Shown piece by piece: positions 17,557 through 27,062 of a stretch of 64,000 nt of DNA. The translations under genes and the position numbers were made by a program. Positions within the stretch are counted from its first letter, which is position 1. Each line of letters opens with the position of its first letter. The stretch comes from Candidatus Nitrosopumilus sp. Its GTDB lineage: Archaea > Thermoproteota > Nitrososphaeria > Nitrososphaerales > Nitrosopumilaceae. The stretch is taken from NCBI RefSeq assembly GCF_028278985.1, contig NZ_JANQTA010000018.1:1-64000 (forward strand), written 5' to 3'. The notes beneath the pieces are model-generated. The model saw nothing but the letters and a program-made list of their open reading frames with translations. It was not told the origin of the DNA and ran no database searches.

Positions 17557-18515
17557 TCTAGTTTAACATAACATGCAGTATGATGCATATTTTCAATTTC
17601 TTCTAACTCTGGTTCTGTATCACACTTTTCAATTGCATAAGGGCATCTTGCTTTGAATCTGCATCCTCCTAAATCTTTGATTTCTGTAGGCTCTAGAATT
17701 CGAATTTTCTTTTCTTTATGGAGATTTTCAGGATTTGGTTCTGAAATAGCATCAATTAGTGCCTGTGTGTATGGGTGTTTTGGAGATAGTAGTACATCAT
17801 CAATTGGTCCCATCTCGACAATTTTTCCTAAATACAAGATTGCAATTTTTTGCCCAAAATATCTGGCTGTTGCCAAATCATGTGTGATATAGATAAATGA
17901 TATTTCGTATTTTTCTTGCAATTCGTGCATTAATTCTAGCATTTCAGCTCTAATGGATACATCTAACATTGAAACTGGTTCATCTGCAAGAATTACTTTT
18001 GGTTTTAGTGCTAGTGCTCTAGCTAAAACTACTCTTTGTCTTTGTCCACCAGATAGCATATGTGGATATTTCTTTATGATTTGATCAGCTGGTTCTAGTT
18101 TTACTTCTTGCAATACTTCGATGACTCTTTTCTTTCTTGCATCTTTGTCTCCTACATTGTGAATTTCTAATGGCTCAACTACAATGTCTCCTATTTTCAT
18201 TCTAGGATTGATGGAATCATATGGATCTTGATGAATCATTTGGCAATTCATTCGAATGTATTCTAAATTCTGTTTATTTTTACTGATTTCCTTTCCTTCA
18301 AAAAATATTTTTCCAGAATCTGATGGAATTGATTTTAAGATTAATTTTGCAATGGTTGATTTTCCAGAGCCTGATTCTCCTGCAAGAACAAATACTTCGC
18401 CCTTGTTTAATGAAAATGAAACATCATCGGTTGCTTTAATGGTGGATTCTGTTCCAAACATCCCTTTTTTAACAAAATATTTTTTCAAATGTTCAATCTT
18501 TAGAATTTCATCCAC
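17553..18515 (-). CDS. ABC transporter ATP-binding protein, oligopeptide (OppF/DppF) type
   Basis: 320 residues. Walker A AGESGSGKST, signature LSGGQRQRV, Walker B VILADEPVSMLD and the H-loop ITHDLATARYF are intact. The C-terminal extension has the OppF/DppF Cys-rich block (CRFKARCPYAIEKCDTE...TACY), which is typical of peptide/nickel importers. No permease, binding protein or second ATPase is nearby; both neighbours are unrelated and on the other strand. It may serve permeases coded elsewhere. Confidence 0.88.
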   Translation of the reverse strand: MDEILKIEHLKKYFVKKGMFGTESTIKATDDVSFSLNKGEVFVLAGESGSGKSTIAKLILKSIPSDSGKIFFEGKEISKNKQNLEYIRMNCQMIHQDPYDSINPRMKIGDIVVEPLEIHNVGDKDARKKRVIEVLQEVKLEPADQIIKKYPHMLSGGQRQRVVLARALALKPKVILADEPVSMLDVSIRAEMLELMHELQEKYEISFIYITHDLATARYFGQKIAILYLGKIVEMGPIDDVLLSPKHPYTQALIDAISEPNPENLHKEKKIRILEPTEIKDLGGCRFKARCPYAIEKCDTEPELEEIENMHHTACYVKLD

Positions 18516-18612
18516 AAGTGACTCTTGTAAGAAGAACTATATCAAGAAATATGATTTATGCGTGATTAATTGGGATAAAGCATTTATGTAAACTAGATTT
18601 GATCTTAATACT

Positions 18613-19635
18613 TTGAATGACTCTGTTCAGAAAAATCAAGATTACAAAAAATTTGTAGTTGACAATAGGCTTCAATATTTCAAGCCTCATGCAACTAAAA
18701 TTGAAAAATCCTTTGCTGAAGAGGTATATTCCAGCCTGAATAGAAATTCAAAATTCATTCATCCAAAATTTTTCTATGATAAGAAAGGTTCTGAATTATT
18801 TGAGCAAATTTGCTCTCTTCCTGAATATTATCCTACTAGAACAGAGGAATCGATTCTCAGAAAACTCCAATCTCAGTTGTCAGAATTTTTAGACGACGAA
18901 TACCGTTTAGTGGAATTGGGTAGTGGTTCTGCAGTGAAAACAAGATTATTGCTTGATGTATTTTCTAAACTACAAGATAGAGTTGAATACTTTCCAATTG
19001 ATATCTCTGAAATCCTTGCAGAAAGTTCTGAACAATTACTTCAGAATTACAAAAATCTTACAATAACTGGCATAATCGATACTTATGAAGGTGGATTAGA
19101 ATTTCTAAAAACTTACGATGCTAAGAAAAATCTGATAATTTTTCTTGGTTCTAGTTTTGGCAACTTTTCACCTGTTGACGGCTACAAATTCTTAGAAACT
19201 GTTTACTCTACAATGAAAACTGGTGATTTATTTTTAATTGGACTAGATTTGGTAAAAGATACCACAATTTTGGAATCTGCATATGATGATTCACAGGGAA
19301 TTACTGCTAAATTCAATCTTAATGTTTTATCTAGAATTAATGATGAGCTTGATGCTGATTTTAATTTGAAAAACTTTGAGCACCACTCATTGTATAACGA
19401 AAATGATCAAAGAATTGAAATGTATTTGAAATCATTATCTGAACAATCTGTTGTTATTTCAAAATCTAATCTTGTTCTAAAATTAAAACAAGATGAATTA
19501 ATTCACACTGAATATTCTCACAAGTATCGCTTATCTCAAATTCATGATTTACTTGATGATGTTGGTTTTGAGTTGAAACATACTTGGCTAGATGACAAAA
19601 AGCATTTTTCATTAACTTTGGTTTCAAAAAATTAA
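18613..19635 (+). CDS. egtD: L-histidine N-alpha-trimethyltransferase EgtD
   Basis: 340 residues from a TTG start. The EgtD marks are FYDKKGSELFEQICSLPEYYPTRTE (read in parts, about residues 57-80), the SAM motif LVELGSGSAVKT, and the segment FLGSSFGNFSP. It would make hercynine (trimethylhistidine) from histidine and three SAM. It converges on egtB with TTAA carrying both stop codons, so the two form a tail-to-tail pair and not an operon. That arrangement, both genes side by side, strengthens the functional call. Confidence 0.9.
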   Translation: MNDSVQKNQDYKKFVVDNRLQYFKPHATKIEKSFAEEVYSSLNRNSKFIHPKFFYDKKGSELFEQICSLPEYYPTRTEESILRKLQSQLSEFLDDEYRLVELGSGSAVKTRLLLDVFSKLQDRVEYFPIDISEILAESSEQLLQNYKNLTITGIIDTYEGGLEFLKTYDAKKNLIIFLGSSFGNFSPVDGYKFLETVYSTMKTGDLFLIGLDLVKDTTILESAYDDSQGITAKFNLNVLSRINDELDADFNLKNFEHHSLYNENDQRIEMYLKSLSEQSVVISKSNLVLKLKQDELIHTEYSHKYRLSQIHDLLDDVGFELKHTWLDDKKHFSLTLVSKN

Positions 19636-20942
19636 TTATTTTCAGCACATCTAAAGCCTGAAAATAGCCATCTTTCATCTAATCTGAAGAAATTCCTGTA
19701 ACTTCCCCTGATTGACATTTCAGGTGTTCCAAATGAGCCTCCTCTGAGAACTTTTTGATTGGTAAACCACTTGTCATTATATTCATCAAATCCAGATTTG
19801 TATCCTGGGTATCCTGTAAATTCTGATGATGTCCATTCCCAAACATCTCCAATCATTTGTTGACATCCTGATGGACTTGTACTATTTGGATATGCTCCAA
19901 TTTCTGAACATCCCCACTGATATGATTCTAAAAGATTACATCTTTCAGAGGTTGGCTCATCATTTCCCCACGGAAAAATTGTTTTTTCTTGTTTTTCTTC
20001 ATTCCAACATGCAGCTTTTTCCCATTCTGCTTCTGTTGGGAGTCTTTTACCTGCCCATTTACAATAAGCATCTGCTTCATAGAAACTAACATGGCATACC
20101 GGTTCATTTGGATTGATTTTTCTAATTCCTAAAAAGTCTCTAACGTGCCATTCTCCGTTAATTTTCTCCCAGTACATTGGTGCTTTCCAGCTGTTGGCTT
20201 TTACCTTCTCCCAACCATCTGATAACCAATACTTGTATGTCTCATATCCGCCATCTTCAATAAATTCTAGATATTGCTCATTTGTTACAGGATAGACATC
20301 TAATTTGTAATCATTAAGATACACTTTGTGTTCTGGCAGTTCAATATCATAACAATAATCTTCTCCGTTGTATCCCATAGTGTAAAGACCTCCATTGATT
20401 TCTACTGATCTTTTTTGAATTGTCTCTTGTTTTCTGATTTGATTTTTTCTTACGGGATTGTATTGTTCTGCAAGTAAATGTTGTAGATCATAAACTAGTA
20501 ACTCTTGATGTTGGCATTCATGATGAAATCCCATTGTAATTAATCTAATTGCATCTTTTGAGAGTTCTTGACTTTCAATGAATTTTTCTACTCTTTGATT
20601 AATTGTGTTGAAATATTGAAAAATTTGATCAACTGTTGGGCGTGATGTGACTCCTCTGAGACCCTTATCGTGCGGAACTCCAAATTGTTGATAGTATGAA
20701 TTAAGATATTCTGAAAATTCTTTAGAATAGAATTCATAATTTTTATCTAATTTACTCATTATTGCTTCGTAAATCCAACTGACATGGCCAATATGCCACT
20801 TTGGTGGACTCATGAAAAAGGCTGTTTGAACAACAAAATCATCTTTTTCTAATGTTTTTACTAATTCTAAAGTCCTGTTTCTTGTTTCTCTAAATAATTC
20901 TACAAGCGGTTTTCTTTGCTCTAATTCAGGATTCGTGGTCAA
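19632..20942 (-). CDS. egtB: EgtB-type sulfoxide synthase (DinB plus FGE-sulfatase fold)
   Basis: 436 residues. The N-terminal DinB-like domain keeps the iron ligands: H in WHIGH (residue 50 or 53) and HxxxH at 140 and 144 within HHECQHQELL. The C-terminal FGE-like domain (about residues 180-436) has PVTNEQYLEFIEDGGY, HVSFYEADAYCKWAGKRLP, GDVWEWTSS and VLRGGSFG. EgtB joins a thiol (gamma-Glu-Cys or Cys) to hercynine with O2. No C-terminal methyltransferase is present, so OvoA is unlikely. The egtA, egtC and egtE genes are not in the window; the thiol donor cannot be told from the sequence. Confidence 0.88.
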   Translation of the reverse strand: MTTNPELEQRKPLVELFRETRNRTLELVKTLEKDDFVVQTAFFMSPPKWHIGHVSWIYEAIMSKLDKNYEFYSKEFSEYLNSYYQQFGVPHDKGLRGVTSRPTVDQIFQYFNTINQRVEKFIESQELSKDAIRLITMGFHHECQHQELLVYDLQHLLAEQYNPVRKNQIRKQETIQKRSVEINGGLYTMGYNGEDYCYDIELPEHKVYLNDYKLDVYPVTNEQYLEFIEDGGYETYKYWLSDGWEKVKANSWKAPMYWEKINGEWHVRDFLGIRKINPNEPVCHVSFYEADAYCKWAGKRLPTEAEWEKAACWNEEKQEKTIFPWGNDEPTSERCNLLESYQWGCSEIGAYPNSTSPSGCQQMIGDVWEWTSSEFTGYPGYKSGFDEYNDKWFTNQKVLRGGSFGTPEMSIRGSYRNFFRLDERWLFSGFRCAENN

Positions 20943-20991
20943 TACTCAAAATTGAATTTTTTACATTAATTATGTTTGCTGTTGATTTTTC

Positions 20992-22434
20992 CTAGTATCC
21001 TCTTGCAAAAATTGGAACACAAGTACTTTGTTCTGGACAGCATATGCATTTTTTGCTAGTATCTTCACTTCCAAATGGAATGACTCTGATGTCAGCTCCA
21101 GTTTCTTCTTTGACTTTTTCTTCACACTTTAATTCTCCACACCATGGAGCTTTGAAGAAACCCCCATCTTCTATCTTGGATTTAAATTCTGAATAATCAG
21201 AGATTTCTTTTGTATTCTTTTTGGATTCTTCTCTAGCTTTTTCTAACATCAGTCCTTGAATTTGGTCAAGAATTTCAGAAATCTTTCCAATCTCACTAAA
21301 TCCTAAATTGATTTTTTCACTATTGTATCTTTTTGCAACAACAATACTTTCTTTTTCAATATCTTTTGGTCCCAATTCAATTCTGATTGGAACTCCTTTC
21401 ATTTCCCAGTCATTGAATTTGTAACCTGGTGACATACCTGTTCTGTCATCAACATGAACTCTGAAATTCATCTCAGTTAATTTATTTTGAATTTCCTCTA
21501 CTTTTGGAATAACTTTGTCTCTTCCTTCATCATTTCTATAAATTGGAACAATTACAATTTGAATAGGTGCAACTTTAGGTGGTAAAACTAAACCTTGATC
21601 ATCTCCATGTGTCATGATCATTGCACCGATTAATCTCCATGAAACACCCCATGAAGTTTGCCAGGCAAAATGTTCTACATTATCTTTATCTGCAAATTTA
21701 ACTTCAAATGGTTTTGAGAAATTCTGACCTAGAAAATGAGATGTTCCCATTTGTAGTGCTTTTCCATCTGGCATAATTGATTCCATGGTAGTTGTATATA
21801 CAGCTCCGACAAACTTTTCTTTCTCACTCTTTTTTCCAGTTGTTACTGGAATAGCTAATTCTTCTTCTACTGTGTTTTTGTAAATTTCTAAAATTTTCAT
21901 TACTTCTTTTTCAGCTTCTTCTTGTGTAATGTGGACTGTGTGGCCTTCTTGCCACAAAAATTCTGAAGTTCTCAAAAATGGTTTTGTAGCCTTTATTTCA
22001 GCTCTTAATGCTGTATTCCAAAAATTGATCTTTAGTGGGAGGTCTCTCCAACTTTGAATCCATTTTGAATATAATGTGTATGCTAATGTTTCAGATGTTG
22101 GTCGTAAAGCTAGTCTGTCCCCAATTTCGTTTGTTCCTGAATGTGTTACCCAGAATACTTCTGGATTAAAACCTGCAAAATGCTTCTGTTCTTTTCCTAA
22201 GAGTGATTCCGGAATTAATACAGGCAAAAATCCATTTCTAATTCCATTTTTTGCAAATTTTGCATCAAATGTTCTCTGTAATGATTCCCATATGGAAAAA
22301 CCATCTGGTCTTAAAACAATCAATCCTTTTACAGGTGCATAGTCTGCAAGTTTTGCTTTGAGAACTACTTGAGTATACCATTCGCTAAAATCGTCATTTT
22401 TAGATACTGTAATACCGACATCTTCTTTGCTCAA
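20992..22434 (-). CDS. proS: Prolyl-tRNA synthetase (archaeal/eukaryotic type)
   Basis: 480 residues. Class II motifs are visible: RPTSETLAYTLYSKWIQSWRDLP around motif 2, FLWQEGHT, and motif 3 in the region of HGDDQGLVLPP. The C-terminal zinc-type domain carries CGELKCEE and CICCPEQSTC, and the protein ends with the conserved Tyr (RGY), as in archaeal/eukaryal ProRS. It lacks the bacterial editing insertion. It charges tRNA-Pro in the cytosol. It starts at ATG 22434; the 94-residue gene upstream lies 48 nt away. Confidence 0.95.
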   Translation of the reverse strand: MSKEDVGITVSKNDDFSEWYTQVVLKAKLADYAPVKGLIVLRPDGFSIWESLQRTFDAKFAKNGIRNGFLPVLIPESLLGKEQKHFAGFNPEVFWVTHSGTNEIGDRLALRPTSETLAYTLYSKWIQSWRDLPLKINFWNTALRAEIKATKPFLRTSEFLWQEGHTVHITQEEAEKEVMKILEIYKNTVEEELAIPVTTGKKSEKEKFVGAVYTTTMESIMPDGKALQMGTSHFLGQNFSKPFEVKFADKDNVEHFAWQTSWGVSWRLIGAMIMTHGDDQGLVLPPKVAPIQIVIVPIYRNDEGRDKVIPKVEEIQNKLTEMNFRVHVDDRTGMSPGYKFNDWEMKGVPIRIELGPKDIEKESIVVAKRYNSEKINLGFSEIGKISEILDQIQGLMLEKAREESKKNTKEISDYSEFKSKIEDGGFFKAPWCGELKCEEKVKEETGADIRVIPFGSEDTSKKCICCPEQSTCVPIFARGY

Positions 22435-22482
22435 ACTAGCATTACAAGAAATAATTAACTAATGAGCCTTTCGTGGATTGTT

Positions 22483-22767
22483 CTAAAGTTTGTCGCCTTT
22501 ACAGAGTACTTTTCCAGTTACTCTACTTTGAAAATTAGGACATACGAAACACTGGATAAAATGAGTATCTCCTTCTAGTACTGGACATTCGACATATTCT
22601 TGCTTCATTCTTTTGAGCATTTTTGGACTAACACCCTTCAACTTTAGTTTTCCTTTATCATCCATCATTCCTGATGCTTTTAATTCGTCTTTGATTTCTT
22701 GAGGTAGCTTCTGTCTTCCTTCTCTTTCTTTGATTTCTACTTCGTATTTGTGTTCTAGTTCATCCAT
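22483..22767 (-). CDS. Unknown small protein with four cysteines
   Basis: 94 residues. The N-terminal half is helical and highly charged (EKREGRQKLPQE-like), and the C-terminal third contains four Cys spaced C-x12-C-x2-C-x13-C with a His between the first two, a possible zinc or Fe-S site. It is on the same strand as proS, 48 nt upstream, and may be co-transcribed. I recognise no family. It starts at ATG 22767. Confidence 0.65.
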   Translation of the reverse strand: MDELEHKYEVEIKEREGRQKLPQEIKDELKASGMMDDKGKLKLKGVSPKMLKRMKQEYVECPVLEGDTHFIQCFVCPNFQSRVTGKVLCKGDKL

Positions 22768-22852
22768 ATCTTCTCACTAATACTCTGTGATTTATTACTA
22801 ACGTTTTTTCGATCTCAAAAAAGTTTAAACTTTAATATAATTAGCAATTTTT

Positions 22853-23521
22853 TTGCAAATCAGAAATCAATTGCTTGTAATTTTTGATGTTGAGGGTGTT
22901 TTGTATGATGAAGAATACCTTCCTATTCTTGCTGAAAAACTCAACAAACAGGATGAAATTTGGGAAATCACAAAACAAGGAATTCAAGGAAAAATCAATT
23001 GGGAAGAGGGCTTACGAACTAGAGTTGCTGCATTAAAAGGACTAGATGAAAAAACATGTCAGGAAGTTTCTGATGCATTACCAATTATGACTGGAGCAAA
23101 AGAAGCATGCAGAGTTCTCAAGGCCGCTGGCTGGAAATTAATGGCTGTATCTGGTGGATTTACTTTGATGATGGCAAGATTACAAAAAGAATTAGGCTTG
23201 GATTATGTATATTGTAATGAATTATTGTTCAAAGATGGAAAATTAGATGGCGTAAAAATCAATGTAGATTCTGATAAATCAAAATCTGCAAAAATCAAAA
23301 TTGCAGAGTGGGGAGAACAAAAAGAAGACATTGTTTGCGTGGTAGATGGAGCAAATGATGTAAAATTGTTTGATATTTGTGGATTAGGAATTGCCTATAG
23401 AGCACAAGATTTGGTTAAAGATTTAGCAACTACTACATTAGAAGAAAAAAACCTATCAAAGATACTTGATATCATCAACAAACATTTCAAATTAGAATTA
23501 GAAACCACGACTCCTGCATAA
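22853..23521 (+). CDS. HAD-superfamily phosphatase, phosphoserine phosphatase-like
   Basis: 222 residues from a TTG. Motif I is FDVEGVLYD, where the second acidic residue of the usual DxD is Glu; motif II lies in MAVSGGFTLM, and motif IV is VVDGANDVKL. The cap region and overall length match SerB-like HAD-IB enzymes, which make serine from phosphoserine. The AT-rich TTTAATATAATT about 20-25 nt upstream looks like a TATA box, giving a leaderless start at this TTG. The cysteine synthase downstream (25.5 kb) would fit a serine or phosphoserine supply. Confidence 0.78.
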   Translation: MQIRNQLLVIFDVEGVLYDEEYLPILAEKLNKQDEIWEITKQGIQGKINWEEGLRTRVAALKGLDEKTCQEVSDALPIMTGAKEACRVLKAAGWKLMAVSGGFTLMMARLQKELGLDYVYCNELLFKDGKLDGVKINVDSDKSKSAKIKIAEWGEQKEDIVCVVDGANDVKLFDICGLGIAYRAQDLVKDLATTTLEEKNLSKILDIINKHFKLELETTTPA

Positions 23522-23554
23522 ACAATTTTTAGAGCATCTATCCAACATTCTTCA

Positions 23555-24280
23555 TTGCAAATCATTCCAGTTCATATTAAAAAAGAGATAGATTCATCAG
23601 ATAATCTGTCTGATTTACTATTGAATGCTACATCAATTGAAGATGGAGATATTATTGTAGTGGCTCAAAAAATTATCTCAAAAAATGAAGGCAGGATTGT
23701 TACTTTATCATCTGTTTCCCCTTCATTGTTAGCAGAAGGAATTGCATCTCAATACAAAAAAGATCCTAGAATTGTAGAATTGGTTTTATCTGAAACAAAA
23801 AGAATTGTTCGCATGAATAATGGCATAATCATTGTAGAAACAAATCATGGCTTTGTTTGTGCAAATGCAGGAGTTGATGAAAGTAATATGGCTGAAGGTT
23901 TTGCCACTTTACTTCCAATTAATTCAGATAAATCGGCAGAAAATATTCGAAAATCTGTAAAAGATTCATCTCAAAAAAATATTGCCGTTTTGATTTCTGA
24001 TACTTTTGGTAGACCATTTAGAATGGGTCAGACAAATTGTGCAATTGGGATTTCTGGAATGGCGCCTCTCCTAGACTATGAAGGTACTTTGGACTCTTTT
24101 CAAAAGATTCTTCGTGTAACTGAAATTGCTGTTTCTGATGAATTATGTGCTGCAGCTGAATTAGTAATGAAAAAAACTACTAAATGCCCATTTGTTATCA
24201 TTCGTGGCTATTCTTTTGATTTTGAAGATCATGGGATCGAAAAAATAATTCGTTCTGAAAATGAAGATCTTTTTAGATGA
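23555..24280 (+). CDS. cofE: Coenzyme F420-0:L-glutamate ligase
   Basis: 241 residues from a TTG at 23555. CofE marks include EDGDIIVVAQKIISKNEGR (about residues 31-49), CANAGVDESN near 108, ISDTFGRPFRMGQTNCAIG near 145-163 and the C-terminal RGYSFDFEDHG. It adds glutamates to F420-0 with GTP. Its presence indicates that the organism makes F420. It follows the HAD gene by 33 nt on the same strand. Confidence 0.92.
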   Translation: MQIIPVHIKKEIDSSDNLSDLLLNATSIEDGDIIVVAQKIISKNEGRIVTLSSVSPSLLAEGIASQYKKDPRIVELVLSETKRIVRMNNGIIIVETNHGFVCANAGVDESNMAEGFATLLPINSDKSAENIRKSVKDSSQKNIAVLISDTFGRPFRMGQTNCAIGISGMAPLLDYEGTLDSFQKILRVTEIAVSDELCAAAELVMKKTTKCPFVIIRGYSFDFEDHGIEKIIRSENEDLFR

Positions 24281-24327
24281 CAAACGATGGCATAGAATTA
24301 TAATCTATAGAAGAAATTTTCTTTTCA

Positions 24328-25242
24328 ATGCAACTCAAAACTGAACTTCACTGTCACAATTCATTTTCAAATTTTCATCTTGGTGATCATGAGGCACCCT
24401 ATGATAGTAATGTGCTAATTCAAGAACAATTAGAGCGATCATACAGTCTGGGATTGGATGCAATTTTTGTAACCAATCATAATACATTAGATGGCTATCA
24501 TCAATTACTAGAATACAAAAATGATCATGAAAAATTCAAAAATATTGACGTTTTTCCTGGAGAGGAAGTCACCACTGATACCGGAGCACATGTTTTAGTT
24601 TATGGAATTCATGAATCAATTCCAGCTGGAATTTCAATTGATGAAGTTTTAGATGAAGTTAAAAAACAAGGTGGCGTTTCATCTGCCCCTCATCCATTTA
24701 GTCTTCTTGATGCCCTAAGAAATGATGCAAAAAAGTGTGATATGGTGGAAATTTTCAACAGTAACAATGTAGATATTCTTTCTAATTCTCGTGCAAAGCA
24801 ATATGCAGTAGATAATGAAATGATACAGGTGTCTGGTAGTGACTCTCATGTGTTATCTACTTTGGGAAGATGTGTTAATGTAATTGACTCTGAACGTAAT
24901 CTTGATGATGTATTACGTGCAATGAAACAGGGTCATGTCAAAATAACTCAAACTGGATATGCAACACAATCTGAAACTCTTGATCATCTTCAATACAAAA
25001 TCAATAACTCAAAAGAATATTTTATTGACTATATTCAAAAACATTATCCTAACGCAAAATGGCTATTGAACCTATTGTTGCAAATTTATGAATCTAATCA
25101 AAATAGCCGTATGTGGGAATTGTCTTACAAAACAGCTGTTTACTTGATGAAAAGAATTTCTTACAAAATCAATATTCAAAACCAAGATCCTGGTTTCATG
25201 AAAGAACGAAATCTTGCAACTATGTTCAAAATGGCATTGTGA
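24328..25242 (+). CDS. PHP-domain phosphoesterase
   Basis: 304 residues. The PHP metal motifs are visible: ELHCHNSFSN at the N-terminus (HxH), VTNHNTLDG, the PGEE motif near residue 77, PHPF near 130, and GSDSH near 172. The C-terminal third (about residues 215-304) is a helical region of unknown role. PHP proteins hydrolyse phosphoesters such as histidinol phosphate or nucleotide diphosphates with two or three metals. It starts at ATG 24328. Confidence 0.82.
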   Translation: MQLKTELHCHNSFSNFHLGDHEAPYDSNVLIQEQLERSYSLGLDAIFVTNHNTLDGYHQLLEYKNDHEKFKNIDVFPGEEVTTDTGAHVLVYGIHESIPAGISIDEVLDEVKKQGGVSSAPHPFSLLDALRNDAKKCDMVEIFNSNNVDILSNSRAKQYAVDNEMIQVSGSDSHVLSTLGRCVNVIDSERNLDDVLRAMKQGHVKITQTGYATQSETLDHLQYKINNSKEYFIDYIQKHYPNAKWLLNLLLQIYESNQNSRMWELSYKTAVYLMKRISYKINIQNQDPGFMKERNLATMFKMAL

Positions 25243-25309
25243 GAAAATAGGTCAAGCTAAACTCGAATAGATTTTAATATGACAAATCGCTTTTTATGAT
25301 CTGTATATC

Positions 25310-25543
25310 ATGTCTGAATCTGAAAAAAAATTAGATGCAACTGGCTTGTTTTGTCCTGAACCTGTTTTCAGAACAAAAATTGAAATTGAAAGAATGCAAG
25401 TTGGTGAAACATTAACAGTATCTGCAGATGATCCAGCAGCAGAAGAAGATATTTCTCGTTGGGTTCAAAGACAAGGTCACGAATTACTTGACATGTCAAA
25501 AGACGGAAACACCATTACATTCCAAATTAAAAAGGTGAAATAA
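25310..25543 (+). CDS. TusA/SirA-family sulfur carrier
   Basis: 77 residues. It has the diagnostic LDATGLFCPEPVFRTK with the CPxP motif (Cys 15) and the VGETLTVSADDPAA segment. TusA proteins carry persulfide sulfur for tRNA thiolation, molybdopterin or dissimilatory sulfur traffic. It lies 8 nt before cysteine synthase and starts at ATG 25310, so both are likely on one mRNA. Confidence 0.92.
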   Translation: MSESEKKLDATGLFCPEPVFRTKIEIERMQVGETLTVSADDPAAEEDISRWVQRQGHELLDMSKDGNTITFQIKKVK

Positions 25544-25551
25544 CCTACATC

Positions 25552-26550
25552 ATGACCACTGTAACTGATACAGATGTTTTGAACCGTGTTGGGAATACCC
25601 CCCTTGTGAATCTTGATTCTCTTTCTCATGATAATGCCAATTATTTTGCAAAACTAGAAGGCCATAACCCATTTGGTTCAGTGAAAGATAGAGCAGCATT
25701 TTGGATGATTAAGGATGGAGAAGAACGTGGAATTCTCACTAAAGGAAAAAGTATCATTATTGAGCCAACATCTGGAAATACTGGAATAGCTCTAACTGGA
25801 ATTGCAAATTTACTAGGATACAAAGTTGAAATTGTTATTCCTGAAAAAGCAAGCAACGAAACTAAAGAAATCATAAGAAATCTTGGAGCAAAAGTTTTTG
25901 AAACTACTGATGATCTTTGTCCAAAAGTTGGCGCTGGAACAGATCAAAGCATTGCATTGGCAACATCAATTGCATCATCCCGTCCCGATACCTATTATTC
26001 CCCTAATCAATATGCAAATGAGGCTAATTTCAAAGGCCATTACGTTGGAACAGGCCCTGAAATTTGGAAACAAACAGAAGGAAAAGTAACTCACTTCTTT
26101 ACTGGCGTAGGTACTGGAGGTACAATTACTGGAATTGGAACTTACCTTAAAGAGAAAAATCCTGATGTGAAAATCATTGGATGTCAACCACAACAAAACC
26201 ATTTGATTCAAGGATGGAGGAATTTTGAAGAATCCGCAAAACCTGACCTATTCTTAAAACGTGAAAATGTTGTAGATGATTGGGTTTCAGCTGATAACAA
26301 AGAATCTTTTACAGTTGTCAAGGAAGTATTTGAAAAAGATCAATTACTTATCAGTCCTTCTTCTGCTGCAGTTTATGCATGTATGAAAAAATATCCTATT
26401 GACGGTGATGCATGCGTTGTTGGAATATTTGCTGATGATGGTAGAAAATTCAAAAGTGTTTACGCTGAACAAAATGTTATGACTGAAGATGAATTTAACA
26501 ATGCAGCAAATTCAGCACAACATATGTCTGAATTAGCATATTCTTTGTAG
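25552..26550 (+). CDS. Cysteine synthase (PLP-dependent, CysK/CysM family)
   Basis: 332 residues. The PLP lysine is K45 in GSVKDRAAF, the substrate loop is EPTSGNTG, and the phosphate-binding loop is GVGTGGTITGIG. The C-terminus differs from plain CysK (a tail NNAANSAQHMSELAYSL). The donor may be O-acetylserine or O-phosphoserine; archaeal members of this group often use the latter, but the sequence does not decide. It is in an operon with TusA and abuts a convergent gene with no spacer. Confidence 0.9.
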   Translation: MTTVTDTDVLNRVGNTPLVNLDSLSHDNANYFAKLEGHNPFGSVKDRAAFWMIKDGEERGILTKGKSIIIEPTSGNTGIALTGIANLLGYKVEIVIPEKASNETKEIIRNLGAKVFETTDDLCPKVGAGTDQSIALATSIASSRPDTYYSPNQYANEANFKGHYVGTGPEIWKQTEGKVTHFFTGVGTGGTITGIGTYLKEKNPDVKIIGCQPQQNHLIQGWRNFEESAKPDLFLKRENVVDDWVSADNKESFTVVKEVFEKDQLLISPSSAAVYACMKKYPIDGDACVVGIFADDGRKFKSVYAEQNVMTEDEFNNAANSAQHMSELAYSL

Positions 26551-27024
26551 TTATTCTAAAATATTCTTGAGATTTTTCTCATAAAATTCTCTAAATGAAG
26601 TATTCATATCCATTTCATGACGCAAGCATTTGTTACTATGTTCTGTAATGCTTGTTTTGATTTCTTTACTCCACTGACTTTGTTGTTTGTCTTTTTTATC
26701 CATAATTGTTGGATTTTCTTTGATTTTCTCCATCATCTCAATTAACTCTAAACCCATTTGTCTGAATTTACTTGCTCTTAAAAGAAACATTTGTGCCTCC
26801 TCTTTGTTAACGAGTTTCATTAGTGCATAAACTTGATTATAGTATTCAAAACCCTTGTCACTGTATTTTTTGAAATCTTCTATTCTCTTATTCCAATATT
26901 CTTGAGTTGATTTTTCCTCGATTCTGTAGCTGAACTGAATTTCTCCCAATTCCATGCCTAGTTTTGCCAATTTGTCACTGTTTTCTTTGGCTGATTTCTT
27001 AAGATCATCAGAGTTCTCACTCAT
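26551..27024 (-). CDS. Unknown helical protein
   Basis: 157 residues, almost entirely helical and highly charged, with Lys/Glu heptad-like spacing that suggests a coiled coil or four-helix bundle. It has one Cys and no recognised domain. It starts at ATG 27024. The gene upstream on the same strand is a small zinc-ribbon protein 38 nt away, then trxB, so it may be the last gene of that transcript. Confidence 0.65.
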   Translation of the reverse strand: MSENSDDLKKSAKENSDKLAKLGMELGEIQFSYRIEEKSTQEYWNKRIEDFKKYSDKGFEYYNQVYALMKLVNKEEAQMFLLRASKFRQMGLELIEMMEKIKENPTIMDKKDKQQSQWSKEIKTSITEHSNKCLRHEMDMNTSFREFYEKNLKNILE

Positions 27025-27062
27025 GAATTCATCCCAGTATACTAGAATAAAGAGTTAGATGT

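Noticed and set aside
19632-20942. OvoA (ovothiol synthase) in place of EgtB
   Set aside because: OvoA has a C-terminal methyltransferase domain. This protein ends at the FGE domain and is paired with EgtD.
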